64,000 bases of DNA from an uncultured Eisenbergiella sp. (GTDB lineage: Bacteria; Bacillota; Clostridia; Lachnospirales; Lachnospiraceae): assembly GCA_910585455.1 (NCBI GenBank), contig CAJUEL010000020.1, forward strand, positions 10,638-74,637. The letters run 5' to 3'. Below the pieces are notes generated by a model. It saw only the letters and a list, made by a program, of their open reading frames with translations, had not been told where the DNA came from and did no database searches. How positions within the stretch are numbered: position 1 is the first letter of the stretch; each line of letters starts with the position of its first letter. Shown here in pieces: positions 51,453 through 60,191 of this stretch. Both the position numbers and the translations under genes were made by a program.

Positions 51453-52706
51453 ATGACAACAAAGCAAAGATATGAGGCGGCGAGAGAGATTTACCGGGAG
51501 GCAGGTGTGGATACGGACCGGGCGCTGGATATTTTAAAGGATGTCCATATTTCCATGCACTGCTGGCAGGGGGATGATGTGCGGGGGTTCGATCAGGACG
51601 GTCCGCTCTCCGGCGGCATCCAGACCACCGGCAATTATCCGGGCAGGGCGCGCACGCCGGAGGAGCTGATGGCGGATATGGACATGGCGCTCAGGCTCAT
51701 TCCGGGCGTTCACAAGATCAATCTACACGCCAGCTACGCGATTTTTGAAAACGGAGAATTTGCGGACCGGGACGCGCTGGAGCCGAAGCATTTTCGCAAA
51801 TGGGTGGAATTCGCGAAACAGAGAGGAATTGGCATCGATTTTAACCCCACATTTTTCTCCCATGAAAAGGCGGAGCCCTTCACGCTTTCCAGTACGGATG
51901 AATCAATCAGGCAGTTCTGGATCCGCCACGGGCAGGCGTGCATCCGGATTTCCCAGTATTTTGCGGAAGAGCTGGGACAGCCCTGTGTGATGAATATCTG
52001 GATTCCGGACGGTTTAAAGGATGTTCCGGCGGACCGCCTGGGTCCCAGGGCCCGCTTTGCGGATTCCCTCGATCAGATTCTGGCAATTCCCTATGATAAG
52101 ACGAAGGTCTATGTCTGCCTGGAATCCAAGGTGTTCGGCATCGGCATGGAGTCTTATACGGTGGGCTCCAGCGAATTCTGCGTTAACTATGCGGCGAAAA
52201 ACGGCATTTTGAGCCTGATGGACAACGGGCATTATCATCCCACGGAGGTGGTTTCCGACAAAATCCCGTCCATGCTTTTATTTTCCGAAAAGCTGGCGCT
52301 GCACGTGACCAGGGGCGTGCGCTGGGACAGCGATCATGTGGTGCTTTTGGACGACGAGACGAAGGAGATCGCAAAGGAGATCGTGCGAAACGACGCCATC
52401 GACAGAGTATTTCTGGCGCTGGATTATTTTGACGCCAGCATCAACCGCATCAGCGCCTGGGTGGTGGGCATGCGCAATATGCAGAAGGCGCTTTTATATG
52501 CCCTGTTGCAGCCCGCCGGAAAGCTTAAGGCGCTGCAGGATGCCGGAAACTTTACGGAGCTGATGGTGCTGCAGGAGGAGTTAAAGCTTTATCCCATGGG
52601 AGATGTGTGGAACTATTTCTGCGAGCTGTATCACGTGCCCCAGAGGGAGGAATGGTTTGCGCAGGTAAAACGCTACGAGGAGGATGTGCTCGCAAAACGG
52701 AATTGA
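51453..52706 (+). CDS. rhaA: L-rhamnose isomerase
   Basis: 417 residues, the normal length for RhaA. Converts L-rhamnose to L-rhamnulose with metal ions. Diagnostic stretches are HISMHCWQGDDVRGFD, IQTTGNYPGRARTPEEL, GIDFNPTFFSHEKA, MNIWIPDGLKDVPADRLGPR and MDNGHYHPTEVVSDKIPSML with metal ligands. The start at 51453 follows AGGAGAG; longer in-frame starts overlap rhaB. It is the second gene of the rhamnose operon. Confidence 0.97.
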   Translation: MTTKQRYEAAREIYREAGVDTDRALDILKDVHISMHCWQGDDVRGFDQDGPLSGGIQTTGNYPGRARTPEELMADMDMALRLIPGVHKINLHASYAIFENGEFADRDALEPKHFRKWVEFAKQRGIGIDFNPTFFSHEKAEPFTLSSTDESIRQFWIRHGQACIRISQYFAEELGQPCVMNIWIPDGLKDVPADRLGPRARFADSLDQILAIPYDKTKVYVCLESKVFGIGMESYTVGSSEFCVNYAAKNGILSLMDNGHYHPTEVVSDKIPSMLLFSEKLALHVTRGVRWDSDHVVLLDDETKEIAKEIVRNDAIDRVFLALDYFDASINRISAWVVGMRNMQKALLYALLQPAGKLKALQDAGNFTELMVLQEELKLYPMGDVWNYFCELYHVPQREEWFAQVKRYEEDVLAKRN

Positions 52707-52740
52707 GGAGACGGGCAGGAGAGGATAAAAGGAGAAGATC

Positions 52741-53568
52741 ATGAAGGTTTTGGAAGCGCCCTTTGTGCAGGGCTTTATGAGAATGGCGGACGACGGATGG
52801 CAGCAGGGCTGGCATGAGAGAAACGGAGGAAATTTAAGCTACCGCATCAAACATGAGGAGATCGAAAGCGTCCGGGAGGACCTTAAGGCGTCCGGAGAAT
52901 GGGAGCCGATCGGGACCGTTGTGCCCGCTCTGGCGGAAGAATATTTTCTGGTGACGGGCAGCGGTAAATATTTCCGCAATGTGCAGCGCGATCCGGAGGA
53001 TTCCATCTGTATCATCGAACTGGACAGCGCAGGAGAGCGCTACCGCATCCTCTGGGGGCTTGCAAACGGCGGCAGGCCCACCAGTGAGCTGCCCAGCCAC
53101 CTGATGAATCTGGAGGTGAAAAAGAAACAGAATGAAGAGTATCGTGTGGTTTATCATTGCCATGCGACCAATATCATCGCCCTGACCTTCGTCCTGCCCT
53201 TACAGGACGAGGTGTTCACCCGGGAGCTGTGGGAAATGGCGACGGAATGCCCTGTCGTGTTCCCCGACGGCGTGGGTGTGGTGGAATGGATGGTGCCCGG
53301 CGGCAGAAGGATCGCGGAAGCGACGAGCCGCCTGATGGAGCGCTATGATGTGGCGATCTGGGCGCATCACGGGATGTTCTGCGCGGGAAAGGATTTTGAT
53401 CTGACCTTCGGTCTGGCTCATACGGTGGAAAAGGCGGCGGAAATCCTGGTGAAGATGCTTTCCATGCGTCCGGATAAGCGGCAGACGATTTCGCCCGACA
53501 ATTTCCGGGATCTTGCGGCGGATTTTCATGTGACATTGCCTGAAAGGTTTTTGTACGAGAAACGTTAG
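52741..53568 (+). CDS. rhaD: Rhamnulose-1-phosphate aldolase
   Basis: 275 residues of the class II aldolase/adducin family. Splits rhamnulose-1-phosphate into DHAP and L-lactaldehyde. The zinc His pair is seen in VVYHCHATN, the third His in IWAHHGMF, and the phosphate region in RNGGNLSYRI. AAAGGAGAAG precedes the ATG. With rhaB and rhaA it completes the classic rhamnose pathway; no mutarotase or lactaldehyde enzyme is adjacent. Confidence 0.95.
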   Translation: MKVLEAPFVQGFMRMADDGWQQGWHERNGGNLSYRIKHEEIESVREDLKASGEWEPIGTVVPALAEEYFLVTGSGKYFRNVQRDPEDSICIIELDSAGERYRILWGLANGGRPTSELPSHLMNLEVKKKQNEEYRVVYHCHATNIIALTFVLPLQDEVFTRELWEMATECPVVFPDGVGVVEWMVPGGRRIAEATSRLMERYDVAIWAHHGMFCAGKDFDLTFGLAHTVEKAAEILVKMLSMRPDKRQTISPDNFRDLAADFHVTLPERFLYEKR

Positions 53569-53597
53569 CAGGTCAGAAAGCCAGTAACCGTTCAGCC

Positions 53598-53612
53598 AGG
53601 TCTGCGCGTTTT
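53598..53612 (+). repeat. AGGTCTGCGCG repeat, copy 3 (half hairpin)
   Basis: AGGTCTGCGCGTTTT matches the left arm of the hairpins at 12225 and 37197 apart from the last base. The right arm is replaced here by the -35 region of the next promoter. It lies 30 bp after rhaD. Confidence 0.5.
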
Positions 53613-53614
53613 GC

Positions 53615-53643
53615 TTGACAAAACCGCGTATTGGTAGTAAGCT
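53615..53643 (+). promoter_or_regulatory. Promoter of the sensory cluster
   Basis: TTGACA (53615-53620), 17 bases, then TAAGCT (53638-53643). The -35 is perfect and the -10 moderate. It is followed within about 45 bp by a terminator stem at 53685-53713, so transcripts may stop early. Confidence 0.6.
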
Positions 53644-53684
53644 AAAAAGCAGTTAGGACAGATAAAAGCTGTGGTGGGATGGTT

Positions 53685-53713
53685 AAGGGAAGTGAGAGAT
53701 TACTTCCCTTTTT
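53685..53713 (+). terminator. Leader terminator/attenuator upstream of the 53750 gene
   Basis: AAGGGAAGT (53685-53693) pairs exactly with ACTTCCCTT (53702-53710) and runs into TTTTT. It lies between the promoter at 53615-53643 and the start at 53750. It would yield an RNA of about 60 bases unless readthrough occurs. Confidence 0.7.
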
Positions 53714-53749
53714 CCATATCCATGCGGACAGGTCTACAGGGGGATTTTT

Positions 53750-54439
53750 ATGGGATGGGGCAGGCTGTGTAAGAAAATTTATGACGTGATCAGTTATCCG
53801 ATTATTCCTCCTCCGGGAAAAACCCGTGAGATGGTTATCCGGGAAAATGATCTGAAATGGTATCAGCGGACCGGGAATGTGGAAAGCATCTGTGAACGGA
53901 AAAAGGATGTGGAAGAAGAGCCGGGGAAGGAACAGGAACGCCTCTGTAAAAATATGGTCAGGCAGATCTTATTTGATACGGGATGCAGGATGGAATGCCG
54001 CGCCGCCTTTGAGGTGGGGAAAAGCAGCGGAAGGCCCGGCAGATATGAGGATCCCTGGGCGAAAAAGATACGGCTTGGAAAGCTGGTGCTTCACAATTTT
54101 TACAGTCTGAAGGAGACGGAGGTCAGGCTCGTGAAAAAGCTGCATGCGGATGGAAGCGATAGCTGTCTGGTCGGCGCCGGCAGGCATTCCAGATATGGGC
54201 GTATTTTATATCTGCATGCGGAAATACCGACCTTTGACAGCTTTGACAGGCAGAGTGACAGCTACCACGATGTTTATTTTCTTTCCGACGGGAAAGCGAT
54301 ACATTTCCTCTGTGTAAAAGGAGGCTATAGCGTTGCCTGGGTCGGAGCCGGAATTTGGGTTACAGGGGCGGACCGGCAGCTGATGGAACTGTTCCGGAAA
54401 GCGGATTTTCCGGTGGAATCGCTTCAAATGATTCAGTGA
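53750..54439 (+). CDS. Hypothetical protein of the sensory cluster (229 aa)
   Basis: I do not recognise this family. It is soluble, with a Cys- and charge-rich N-terminal half (SICERKKDVEEEPGKEQERL, DTGCRMECRAAFEVGK). The C-terminal half is beta-rich (LGKLVLHNFYSLKETEVRLV, DSYHDVYFLSDGKAIHFLCV). There is no signal or membrane segment. Its stop is 18 bp before the hybrid kinase start, so it may report to or modulate that kinase. Function unknown. Confidence 0.6.
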   Translation: MGWGRLCKKIYDVISYPIIPPPGKTREMVIRENDLKWYQRTGNVESICERKKDVEEEPGKEQERLCKNMVRQILFDTGCRMECRAAFEVGKSSGRPGRYEDPWAKKIRLGKLVLHNFYSLKETEVRLVKKLHADGSDSCLVGAGRHSRYGRILYLHAEIPTFDSFDRQSDSYHDVYFLSDGKAIHFLCVKGGYSVAWVGAGIWVTGADRQLMELFRKADFPVESLQMIQ

Positions 54440-54454
54440 GCTTTGGTGAGGGGT

Positions 54455-56371
54455 ATGATGGAAAACACAACGATATTGAAAGAAATCTGGGATAACGGCG
54501 AAATGCCCGTGCTTGCCTTTTTAAGGAAAAAGGAAAGAGGTGGTCCTGCGTATCACAACAGGGCAGCGGACGCGCTATATCCGTCCGGCAGGACAGATTT
54601 CTGGAATTGCTTTGTGTATGAAGAGGAAGCGGAAGCTCTGCGGCAGGCGATTTGGGATAGCCAGGAGCGGACAGCGCCGCTGTTTTGCCATATACAGGAC
54701 ATGGTCTATTCCGCCGTGCTGTTTGAACAAGGGGATTTTTGTGTGTGCATGCTGCAGGATGTAAGCGCTTATTATGAGGAAAATCAGAGGATCATGGATG
54801 AAGCGGTCATGGCAAATCAGGCGAAGACCAACTTTCTTTCCGAAATATCCCACGACATCCGCACGCCCATGAATGCGATCATCGGTATGACAGAAATCGC
54901 CATGATGCAGAATGATGTTCCCAGACGGGTGCAGGACTGCCTTGATAAGATCAAGACGGCATCTGATCATATGATGTCTCTGCTCAATGAAGTGCTGGAT
55001 ATGTCCCGCATCGAAAGCGGGAAGGTGGTGCTGCAGCCTGAACAGATCGATCTGGCCGATCTGCTTCATGAAATATTAATTGTGGTAAAGGCCCAGGCGG
55101 ACGGCGCGCAGGTCGCATTCCATCTGGAAATCGGCAGGATGGAGCGGGAGAACGTCTGGGCGGACGGTGTGCGGCTAAAGCAAATCTGTTTAAATCTGCT
55201 ATCCAATTCAGTCAAGTTCACACCAAAGGGCGGGACGGTCGGCATGTTCTGGGAAGTCGTAAGGGATGCGGATCCGGAGCTTGTGCAGCTTTATGTCCGG
55301 GTATGGGATACCGGAATGGGGATGAGCGAGGAATTTTTAAAGCGGATTTTCATGCCCTTTGAGCGGGAGCAGAATACGACGATCAGCAAGATTCAGGGCA
55401 CGGGCCTGGGCATGACGATCACAAAAAACCTGACGGAAATGATGGGCGGCAGAATCGAGGTTCAAAGCCGGCAGGGCGAGGGCACATGTTTTGAAATATG
55501 GATTCCCTTAAAGGCCGGAGCAGAATATGAGGATGCCCGCAAAACGGTTCTGCAGGGGAGACGGGTTTTGCTTCTGGATGGTGAAGCGGGCAGGGGCAAA
55601 AATCATATGGAACTGCTCAAAGGGCTGGGCATGACGGCAGACTGGGCGCGCAGTGCGGAACAGGCTCTGGATTTTATCGATGAAGCGGTTTTTGATGTGC
55701 AGGAATATTTTGCCTTTTTAACGGTGGAAAAGGTGGAAGGTGTGGAGGTGGTACTGTTTTTACAGGACATCCGGAAACGGTTTGGAAATCGCCTGCCGAT
55801 CCTTTTATTGTCGGAAAGTGATTGGACTCAGATCGAATATTTGTTCACAAGCGCCGGCGTGGATGCATTTGTCCCCATGCCTCTGTTTACCAACCGGCTT
55901 CTGGCGGAGCTTTATATGCTGACAGAGGAAGGAAAGCAGGAGCGTGCCGATCAGGAAAGCAGAGAGGAATATGATTTTTCGGGAAGAAAAATTCTGCTGG
56001 TGGAGGACAATGAGATTAACCGGGAGATTGCACAGGAGCTTCTTGGCATGTATGGCATGGACATTGAAACGGCGGAAAATGGTGAGGAGGCGGTGGCATA
56101 TTTTGAAGGAACGCAGCCCTTTAGCCTGGACCTGATTCTGATGGATGTGCAGATGCCGGTCATGAACGGTCTGGACGCAACCAGAAAAATCCGCAGTCTT
56201 GCAAGGAGCGATGCGCGCAGTGTGCCAATTGTTGCCATGACGGCGAATGCCTTTATGGAGGACATACAGCGTTCTCTGGATGCAGGGATGGATGGACATC
56301 TGTCAAAACCCCTTGACATGGATCAGATGCGCGGCTGTCTGAAGCGTTTTCTGGGAGGGAAGTCCGAATGA
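54455..56371 (+). CDS. Soluble hybrid histidine kinase with pseudo-receiver and receiver
   Basis: 638 residues, no membrane helix. An N-terminal PAS-like region (about 10-112) leads to the HisKA box FLSEISHDIRTPMNAIIGM (His133), then the ATPase with NLLSNSVKFTPKGG, DTGMGMSEEF and GTGLGMTITKN. The first receiver-like domain (about 365-485) lacks the phospho-acceptor Asp (FAFLTVEKVEG), so it is a pseudo-receiver. The second has KILLVEDNEINREIAQ and an acceptor Asp near 564 in LMDVQMPVMNG. The start is ATG 54455 or 54458. The end overlaps the HD-GYP-like gene by 4 bases, implying one pathway. Confidence 0.88.
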   Translation: MMENTTILKEIWDNGEMPVLAFLRKKERGGPAYHNRAADALYPSGRTDFWNCFVYEEEAEALRQAIWDSQERTAPLFCHIQDMVYSAVLFEQGDFCVCMLQDVSAYYEENQRIMDEAVMANQAKTNFLSEISHDIRTPMNAIIGMTEIAMMQNDVPRRVQDCLDKIKTASDHMMSLLNEVLDMSRIESGKVVLQPEQIDLADLLHEILIVVKAQADGAQVAFHLEIGRMERENVWADGVRLKQICLNLLSNSVKFTPKGGTVGMFWEVVRDADPELVQLYVRVWDTGMGMSEEFLKRIFMPFEREQNTTISKIQGTGLGMTITKNLTEMMGGRIEVQSRQGEGTCFEIWIPLKAGAEYEDARKTVLQGRRVLLLDGEAGRGKNHMELLKGLGMTADWARSAEQALDFIDEAVFDVQEYFAFLTVEKVEGVEVVLFLQDIRKRFGNRLPILLLSESDWTQIEYLFTSAGVDAFVPMPLFTNRLLAELYMLTEEGKQERADQESREEYDFSGRKILLVEDNEINREIAQELLGMYGMDIETAENGEEAVAYFEGTQPFSLDLILMDVQMPVMNGLDATRKIRSLARSDARSVPIVAMTANAFMEDIQRSLDAGMDGHLSKPLDMDQMRGCLKRFLGGKSE

Positions 56372-58215
56372 GGCAATATCAGGAAACTTATATCCAAAAT
56401 CTGAAAAAAATTGCCGCATTAGCGGAGCTGTCAGGCGATATTCCTCTGGATGTGGATCGGTTTCTGGCAGAGCGGAAAAAAAAGCAGGAGGAAATTGACA
56501 GGCTGCGGTATGAGAATACGGAGCTTTTGCGCCAATATCTGATGCCTGTGTTGGATAACATCATTTCTGCAGATGAGGCAGAGGTAAATGAGCTCGCAGA
56601 GTTTGCCCTGCAGCTTGCGCCGGGAGTAAAGCAGCTGGATCTCGTGCTGACCTACGATATTCACAATGCGCTGATCGCTTATGCCAGAAAATGGGAGCTG
56701 CGGGACATGCTCATCCGGGAGCTTTATCTATGCGGCATGTCGCTGTATTATATGCAGAATTTCATGGCGCGGGCGGGAAAACGGCTTTACTCTGTGAAAA
56801 TCCGGATGCTGTTCGGAGAAGCGGCGTCCTGGCTGCCCCATTATGACGAGATTGCGGATCCGCAGACGAGAGGCTACATTCACCGTTCCATGGCGAATCT
56901 TACGCTGGGGGACGGTTGGGAAAGCGAGGAAAACGGCAGGCGTAAAATCAGGGCGATGCGCCGTTCTCTTCAGGTGTTGACCGATCCGGTCTATCAGGAA
57001 AAAACGCCCTCCCTTCCCTGGGATACCTTCATTTATAAAAGCCATCAGAGCAGAATGACCGCTATCGATTTTATGCGGCGCGGCTTCGGGGATCAGGATC
57101 TGGTGCGGGAGATTATGGAGTCCGCGGAATATGTCCGGGAAAGACAGCTTAAGGATAGTCAGAACCGGGGAATAGAGCCGGATATGCGTTGGACTGTGGA
57201 GTATGAGGCGGTTTTGTACCATTGTGGTATCAGGACGCTGCCGGAGCTCCTTCTGGGGCTGGAAAAGTTCTATATGAAGAGAAATCCGCTGGATTATTCA
57301 CAGGACGGGATCTGGCAGAATATTTATCTGCCCGGGCTGTATGCGGAATATCTTTCCTTTGAAGAGGATTTTCGGATCAAGAAAAAAGAGGTGCTCGGTC
57401 ATATGTACCGCATGGTGGTGCGGTATGTGAGGAATGCGCCCAATAATCAGTTAAATGCACAGCTTTTGCATACGCTTATCGCCATTCTGGAGTCCTTTCA
57501 GGAGTACCCGGACGGGATTTCGCAAAAGGATTTTTTGCTGAATCTGGTCGCGTGCAGAAATCCCGACAGTTATGCGTTTCAGTATATGACAGGCATGGTC
57601 TCCGGCATTCTTATGGAAGAAGCGGTCAGGAAAATGCCGGAAGCGTTTGTCGGCGTGCTGGGGTGTGCATCCAGAGAGCAGGTGCAGCAAAGCGTCGGGG
57701 AGCTGACAGCTTTTGCCAGAGAGAGCGGCATGCTGCATGATATCGGCGCGATTTTGTTTTCCGACATGGTAACGCTGGCGGGCAGGAGTTTCATGAAGGA
57801 AGAACGGATTATGTATGCCCATCATGTGTATGCGGGAAGACTGATGCTGTCCCGCTGTGATTCCACACGTCCCTATGCCATGACAGCGCTGGGACATCAT
57901 CGGTATTATGATGAAAAGGGAGGCTATCCGGAGGACTATGTGCGGTCTGATAATCCCAATCAGGCGGTGACGGATCTGGTGAGCATTGCGGTGTACCTGA
58001 CAAGCTACGTCAGTGAGCGGGAAAAGATGCAAAACTCTGTGCTGTCGCTGGCACAGGCGGTAGTATATGCGCAGCGTGATGGGGGAAAGCGCTTTCATCC
58101 GGAGTTTGTGAAGCTTTTACCGGGCGTGTTGAACCGGCTTTCCGACTGCTTTACGGACGGAAAAAGAAAAGCGTATCAAAAGGCGCTTTCGCTTTTGCGC
58201 AGAGAGGAAATTTAA
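56368..58215 (+). CDS. Degenerate HD-GYP-like output protein
   Basis: 615 residues. The N-terminal ~400 residues are helical with a short coiled coil (about 30-55) and no known motif. Residues about 440-610 resemble an HD-GYP domain: MLHDIGAILF where the usual motif is HDIGK, the His pair in YAHHVYAGRLML, and LGHHRYYDEKGGYP in place of HHExxDGxGYP. HD-GYP enzymes degrade cyclic di-GMP. Several metal ligands remain, but the Lys and Glu changes make activity uncertain. It overlaps the hybrid kinase, which could control it. An HDOD-like signalling role is another possibility. Confidence 0.65.
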   Translation: MRQYQETYIQNLKKIAALAELSGDIPLDVDRFLAERKKKQEEIDRLRYENTELLRQYLMPVLDNIISADEAEVNELAEFALQLAPGVKQLDLVLTYDIHNALIAYARKWELRDMLIRELYLCGMSLYYMQNFMARAGKRLYSVKIRMLFGEAASWLPHYDEIADPQTRGYIHRSMANLTLGDGWESEENGRRKIRAMRRSLQVLTDPVYQEKTPSLPWDTFIYKSHQSRMTAIDFMRRGFGDQDLVREIMESAEYVRERQLKDSQNRGIEPDMRWTVEYEAVLYHCGIRTLPELLLGLEKFYMKRNPLDYSQDGIWQNIYLPGLYAEYLSFEEDFRIKKKEVLGHMYRMVVRYVRNAPNNQLNAQLLHTLIAILESFQEYPDGISQKDFLLNLVACRNPDSYAFQYMTGMVSGILMEEAVRKMPEAFVGVLGCASREQVQQSVGELTAFARESGMLHDIGAILFSDMVTLAGRSFMKEERIMYAHHVYAGRLMLSRCDSTRPYAMTALGHHRYYDEKGGYPEDYVRSDNPNQAVTDLVSIAVYLTSYVSEREKMQNSVLSLAQAVVYAQRDGGKRFHPEFVKLLPGVLNRLSDCFTDGKRKAYQKALSLLRREEI

Positions 58216-58217
58216 AG

Positions 58218-58922
58218 ATGGGATGCTTGCATATTGCAATCTGTGAGGACGACGCTGCCGCGTTAGTCCATATCACAGGACTTGTCAAGGAGTGGGCAAA
58301 AAAACGGGATTTTTTTGTGCGCATCAGTGAATTTCCCCATGCGGAGGGGTTTTGGTTTCAATATGCGGAGGAGCAGTCCTTTGATGTCCTGCTTTTGGAC
58401 ATCGAAATGGGAGAAATGAGCGGCGTGGAGCTGGCAAAGCGCATCCGGGAGAGCGACCGGGAGCTGCAAATCATTTTTGTTACCGGATATATGGAATACA
58501 TCGCGCAGGGCTACGATGTGGAGGCGCTGCACTATTTGCTAAAGCCAGTTTCCCTACAGAAGCTGGAGCCGGTTTTGGACCGCGCGTCCAAACGGGCGGG
58601 GGAGAAGACGCGCTGCCTTTTTCTGCCGGCGGGGGACGGGACGGTGCGCCTGCCCCTGTATGAGATCCGGTATCTGGAGGTGCAGAAAAATTATGTCACC
58701 GTGCACGCCAAAGAAGCGTACACGGTGAAAAGGACGCTGCGGGAGATGGAAAAGGAACTGGATGACAGCTTTTACAGGACGGGACGCTCCTATATGGTGA
58801 ATTTGCGGTATGTGGTGCGCATTTCCAGAAATGAGGTGGCGTTAAAGGACGGTGAACGGCTGCCTTTGTCCCGGGGGTTTTATGAGGGCTTAAACCGCGC
58901 CTTCATCCAATATTTTCAGTGA
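58218..58922 (+). CDS. LytTR-family response regulator
   Basis: 234 residues. The receiver (1-120) has AICEDDAAAL, the acceptor Asp in VLLLDIEMGEMSG and Lys in YLLKPVSLQK. The LytTR DNA-binding domain (about 132-232) has LYEIRYLEVQKNYVTVHAK, SFYRTGRSYMVNLRYVVRIS and LPLSRGFYEGL. It starts 2 bp after the HD-GYP-like gene and is followed by a GHKL kinase, its likely partner, as in AgrA/AgrC-type systems. Confidence 0.93.
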   Translation: MGCLHIAICEDDAAALVHITGLVKEWAKKRDFFVRISEFPHAEGFWFQYAEEQSFDVLLLDIEMGEMSGVELAKRIRESDRELQIIFVTGYMEYIAQGYDVEALHYLLKPVSLQKLEPVLDRASKRAGEKTRCLFLPAGDGTVRLPLYEIRYLEVQKNYVTVHAKEAYTVKRTLREMEKELDDSFYRTGRSYMVNLRYVVRISRNEVALKDGERLPLSRGFYEGLNRAFIQYFQ

Positions 58923-58937
58923 CAGGCAGGGATTTTC

Positions 58938-59597
58938 ATGATATTCATTTCAAAGCTGATCGACAGACAGATTGCCGCCTGGCAGACCGGTCTGGTGCAG
59001 ACCCACTATGATGAGGTGGAAAACATGTACCGGCAGGTGCGGGGCTGGCGGCACGATTACCGCAACCATATTCAGGTGTTAAAAAGCTATGCCGCTTCGG
59101 GGGATCTTTCCGCTGTGCGGCGCTATCTGGAGATGCTGGATCAGGATTTGTCCACGGTGGACACGGTGTTAAAGACGGGCAATAAAATGACGGACGCCAT
59201 TTTAAACAGCAAGATTTCCCTGGCCCGGTCGAAGCACATTCCGGTCACGGCGGATGCCCATGTGCCCGTGGCGCTGACCACCTCGGAGCTGGATCTGTGC
59301 ATTATTATCGGCAATCTGTTCGATAACGCCATCGAGGCGAATCTGGCGCTTCCCAAAGAGGAGCGCATGATCCGCATCTACATGGATATGAAAAACACCC
59401 AGCTGTATATGTGCTTTACCAACCGGACGGCGGGCGGAAAGCTCCGGAAGGAAAACGGGCTTTTTCGGACGACGAAGGGGAGCGGGCACGGCTTCGGGCT
59501 GGTGCGGATCGATACGATCGTGGAGCGGAATTTGGGATACCTGAGCCGTAACAGTGAGGAAGGCGCATTCACCACAGAAATATTGCTGCCCCAGTGA
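58938..59597 (+). CDS. Short GHKL sensor histidine kinase without membrane domain
   Basis: 219 residues. The H box is VRGWRHDYRNHIQVLKSY. The ATPase has NLFDNAIEANLALPKEER and a late GHGFGLVRI. AgrC/CitA-like kinases of this type usually carry six membrane helices before the H box; here only about 35 residues precede it. It must therefore sense a cytosolic cue or rely on a partner such as the upstream hybrid kinase. It lies 15 bp after the LytTR gene. Palindrome D follows immediately. Confidence 0.87.
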   Translation: MIFISKLIDRQIAAWQTGLVQTHYDEVENMYRQVRGWRHDYRNHIQVLKSYAASGDLSAVRRYLEMLDQDLSTVDTVLKTGNKMTDAILNSKISLARSKHIPVTADAHVPVALTTSELDLCIIIGNLFDNAIEANLALPKEERMIRIYMDMKNTQLYMCFTNRTAGGKLRKENGLFRTTKGSGHGFGLVRIDTIVERNLGYLSRNSEEGAFTTEILLPQ

Positions 59598-59603
59598 GGA
59601 GAC

Positions 59604-60044
59604 CGCAGTCCGATGACGTAGCGTTTCGCGGCAGGCACAGGGAACATGGCGGCAGACGGCGGCGGACACAGGAGGGGCATCGGGCAGAGGGGACAGGCTG
59701 TTTCCAGTCGCGATATCCGGAGCGGGAAATTCCGCAAAATGTCCGGATATTCCTGAACGCCACAGGGCGCAGCCAGTACCCTTTCTGGGGTACTGGCTCT
59801 CGCGACAGTCGCCAAATGTGCATGCAAGCGTGCCCACTTGGCTCGTTGTTCGCGGAAACTCACTCCGTTCAGACAGTATTGCGCCCTGTGGCAGGAATCT
59901 CCAGCCATTTTGGGAATTTCTCCGTTCCGGATAGAGCGACTGGAAACAGCCTGTCCCCCTCTGCCCGATGCCCCTCCTGTGTCCGCCGCCGTCTGCCGCC
60001 GTGTTCCCTGTGCCTGCCGCGAAACGAAATGACATTGGCTGCGG
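59604..60044 (+). repeat. Long palindrome family, copy D with apical insertion
   Basis: A 441-bp palindrome. The arms start near CCGCAGTCCGATGACG (59604) and end with GACATTGGCTGCGG (60044); strong pairing runs over GTTTCGCGGCAGGCACAGGG. The core matches the other copies (ATTCCTGAACGCCACAGGGC at left, GCGCCCTGTGGCAGGAAT at right). About 84 bp are inserted in the apical hairpin at 59771-59854. The insertion has its own perfect hairpin AGCCAGTACCC/GGGTACTGGCT (59771-59781, 59788-59798) and a second imperfect one (GCCAAATGTGCATGC with GCGTGCCCACTTGGC). Polarity as A and C. Confidence 0.9.
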
Positions 60045-60070
60045 AATCATATGATACTATTCGTCCCCGA

Positions 60071-60110
60071 AAGCGCGCAATTCATCCCCGGATTGTGCGC
60101 TCTCTTTTTT
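60071..60110 (+). terminator. Rho-independent terminator before the ABC exporter genes
   Basis: AGCGCGCAAT (60071-60080) pairs with ATTGTGCGCT (60091-60100) with one G-T pair and is followed by CTCTTTTTTT. It ends the sensory operon after palindrome D. The remaining bases up to 60191 hold the exporter leader, with no clear promoter seen. Confidence 0.85.
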
Positions 60111-60191
60111 TGTGTGGTAGAGTGAATATGGATATTCTGGGAGGTCCCAGGAGGGATGAAAAAATAGATATAGAGCAGGGAGGAATGCGGG

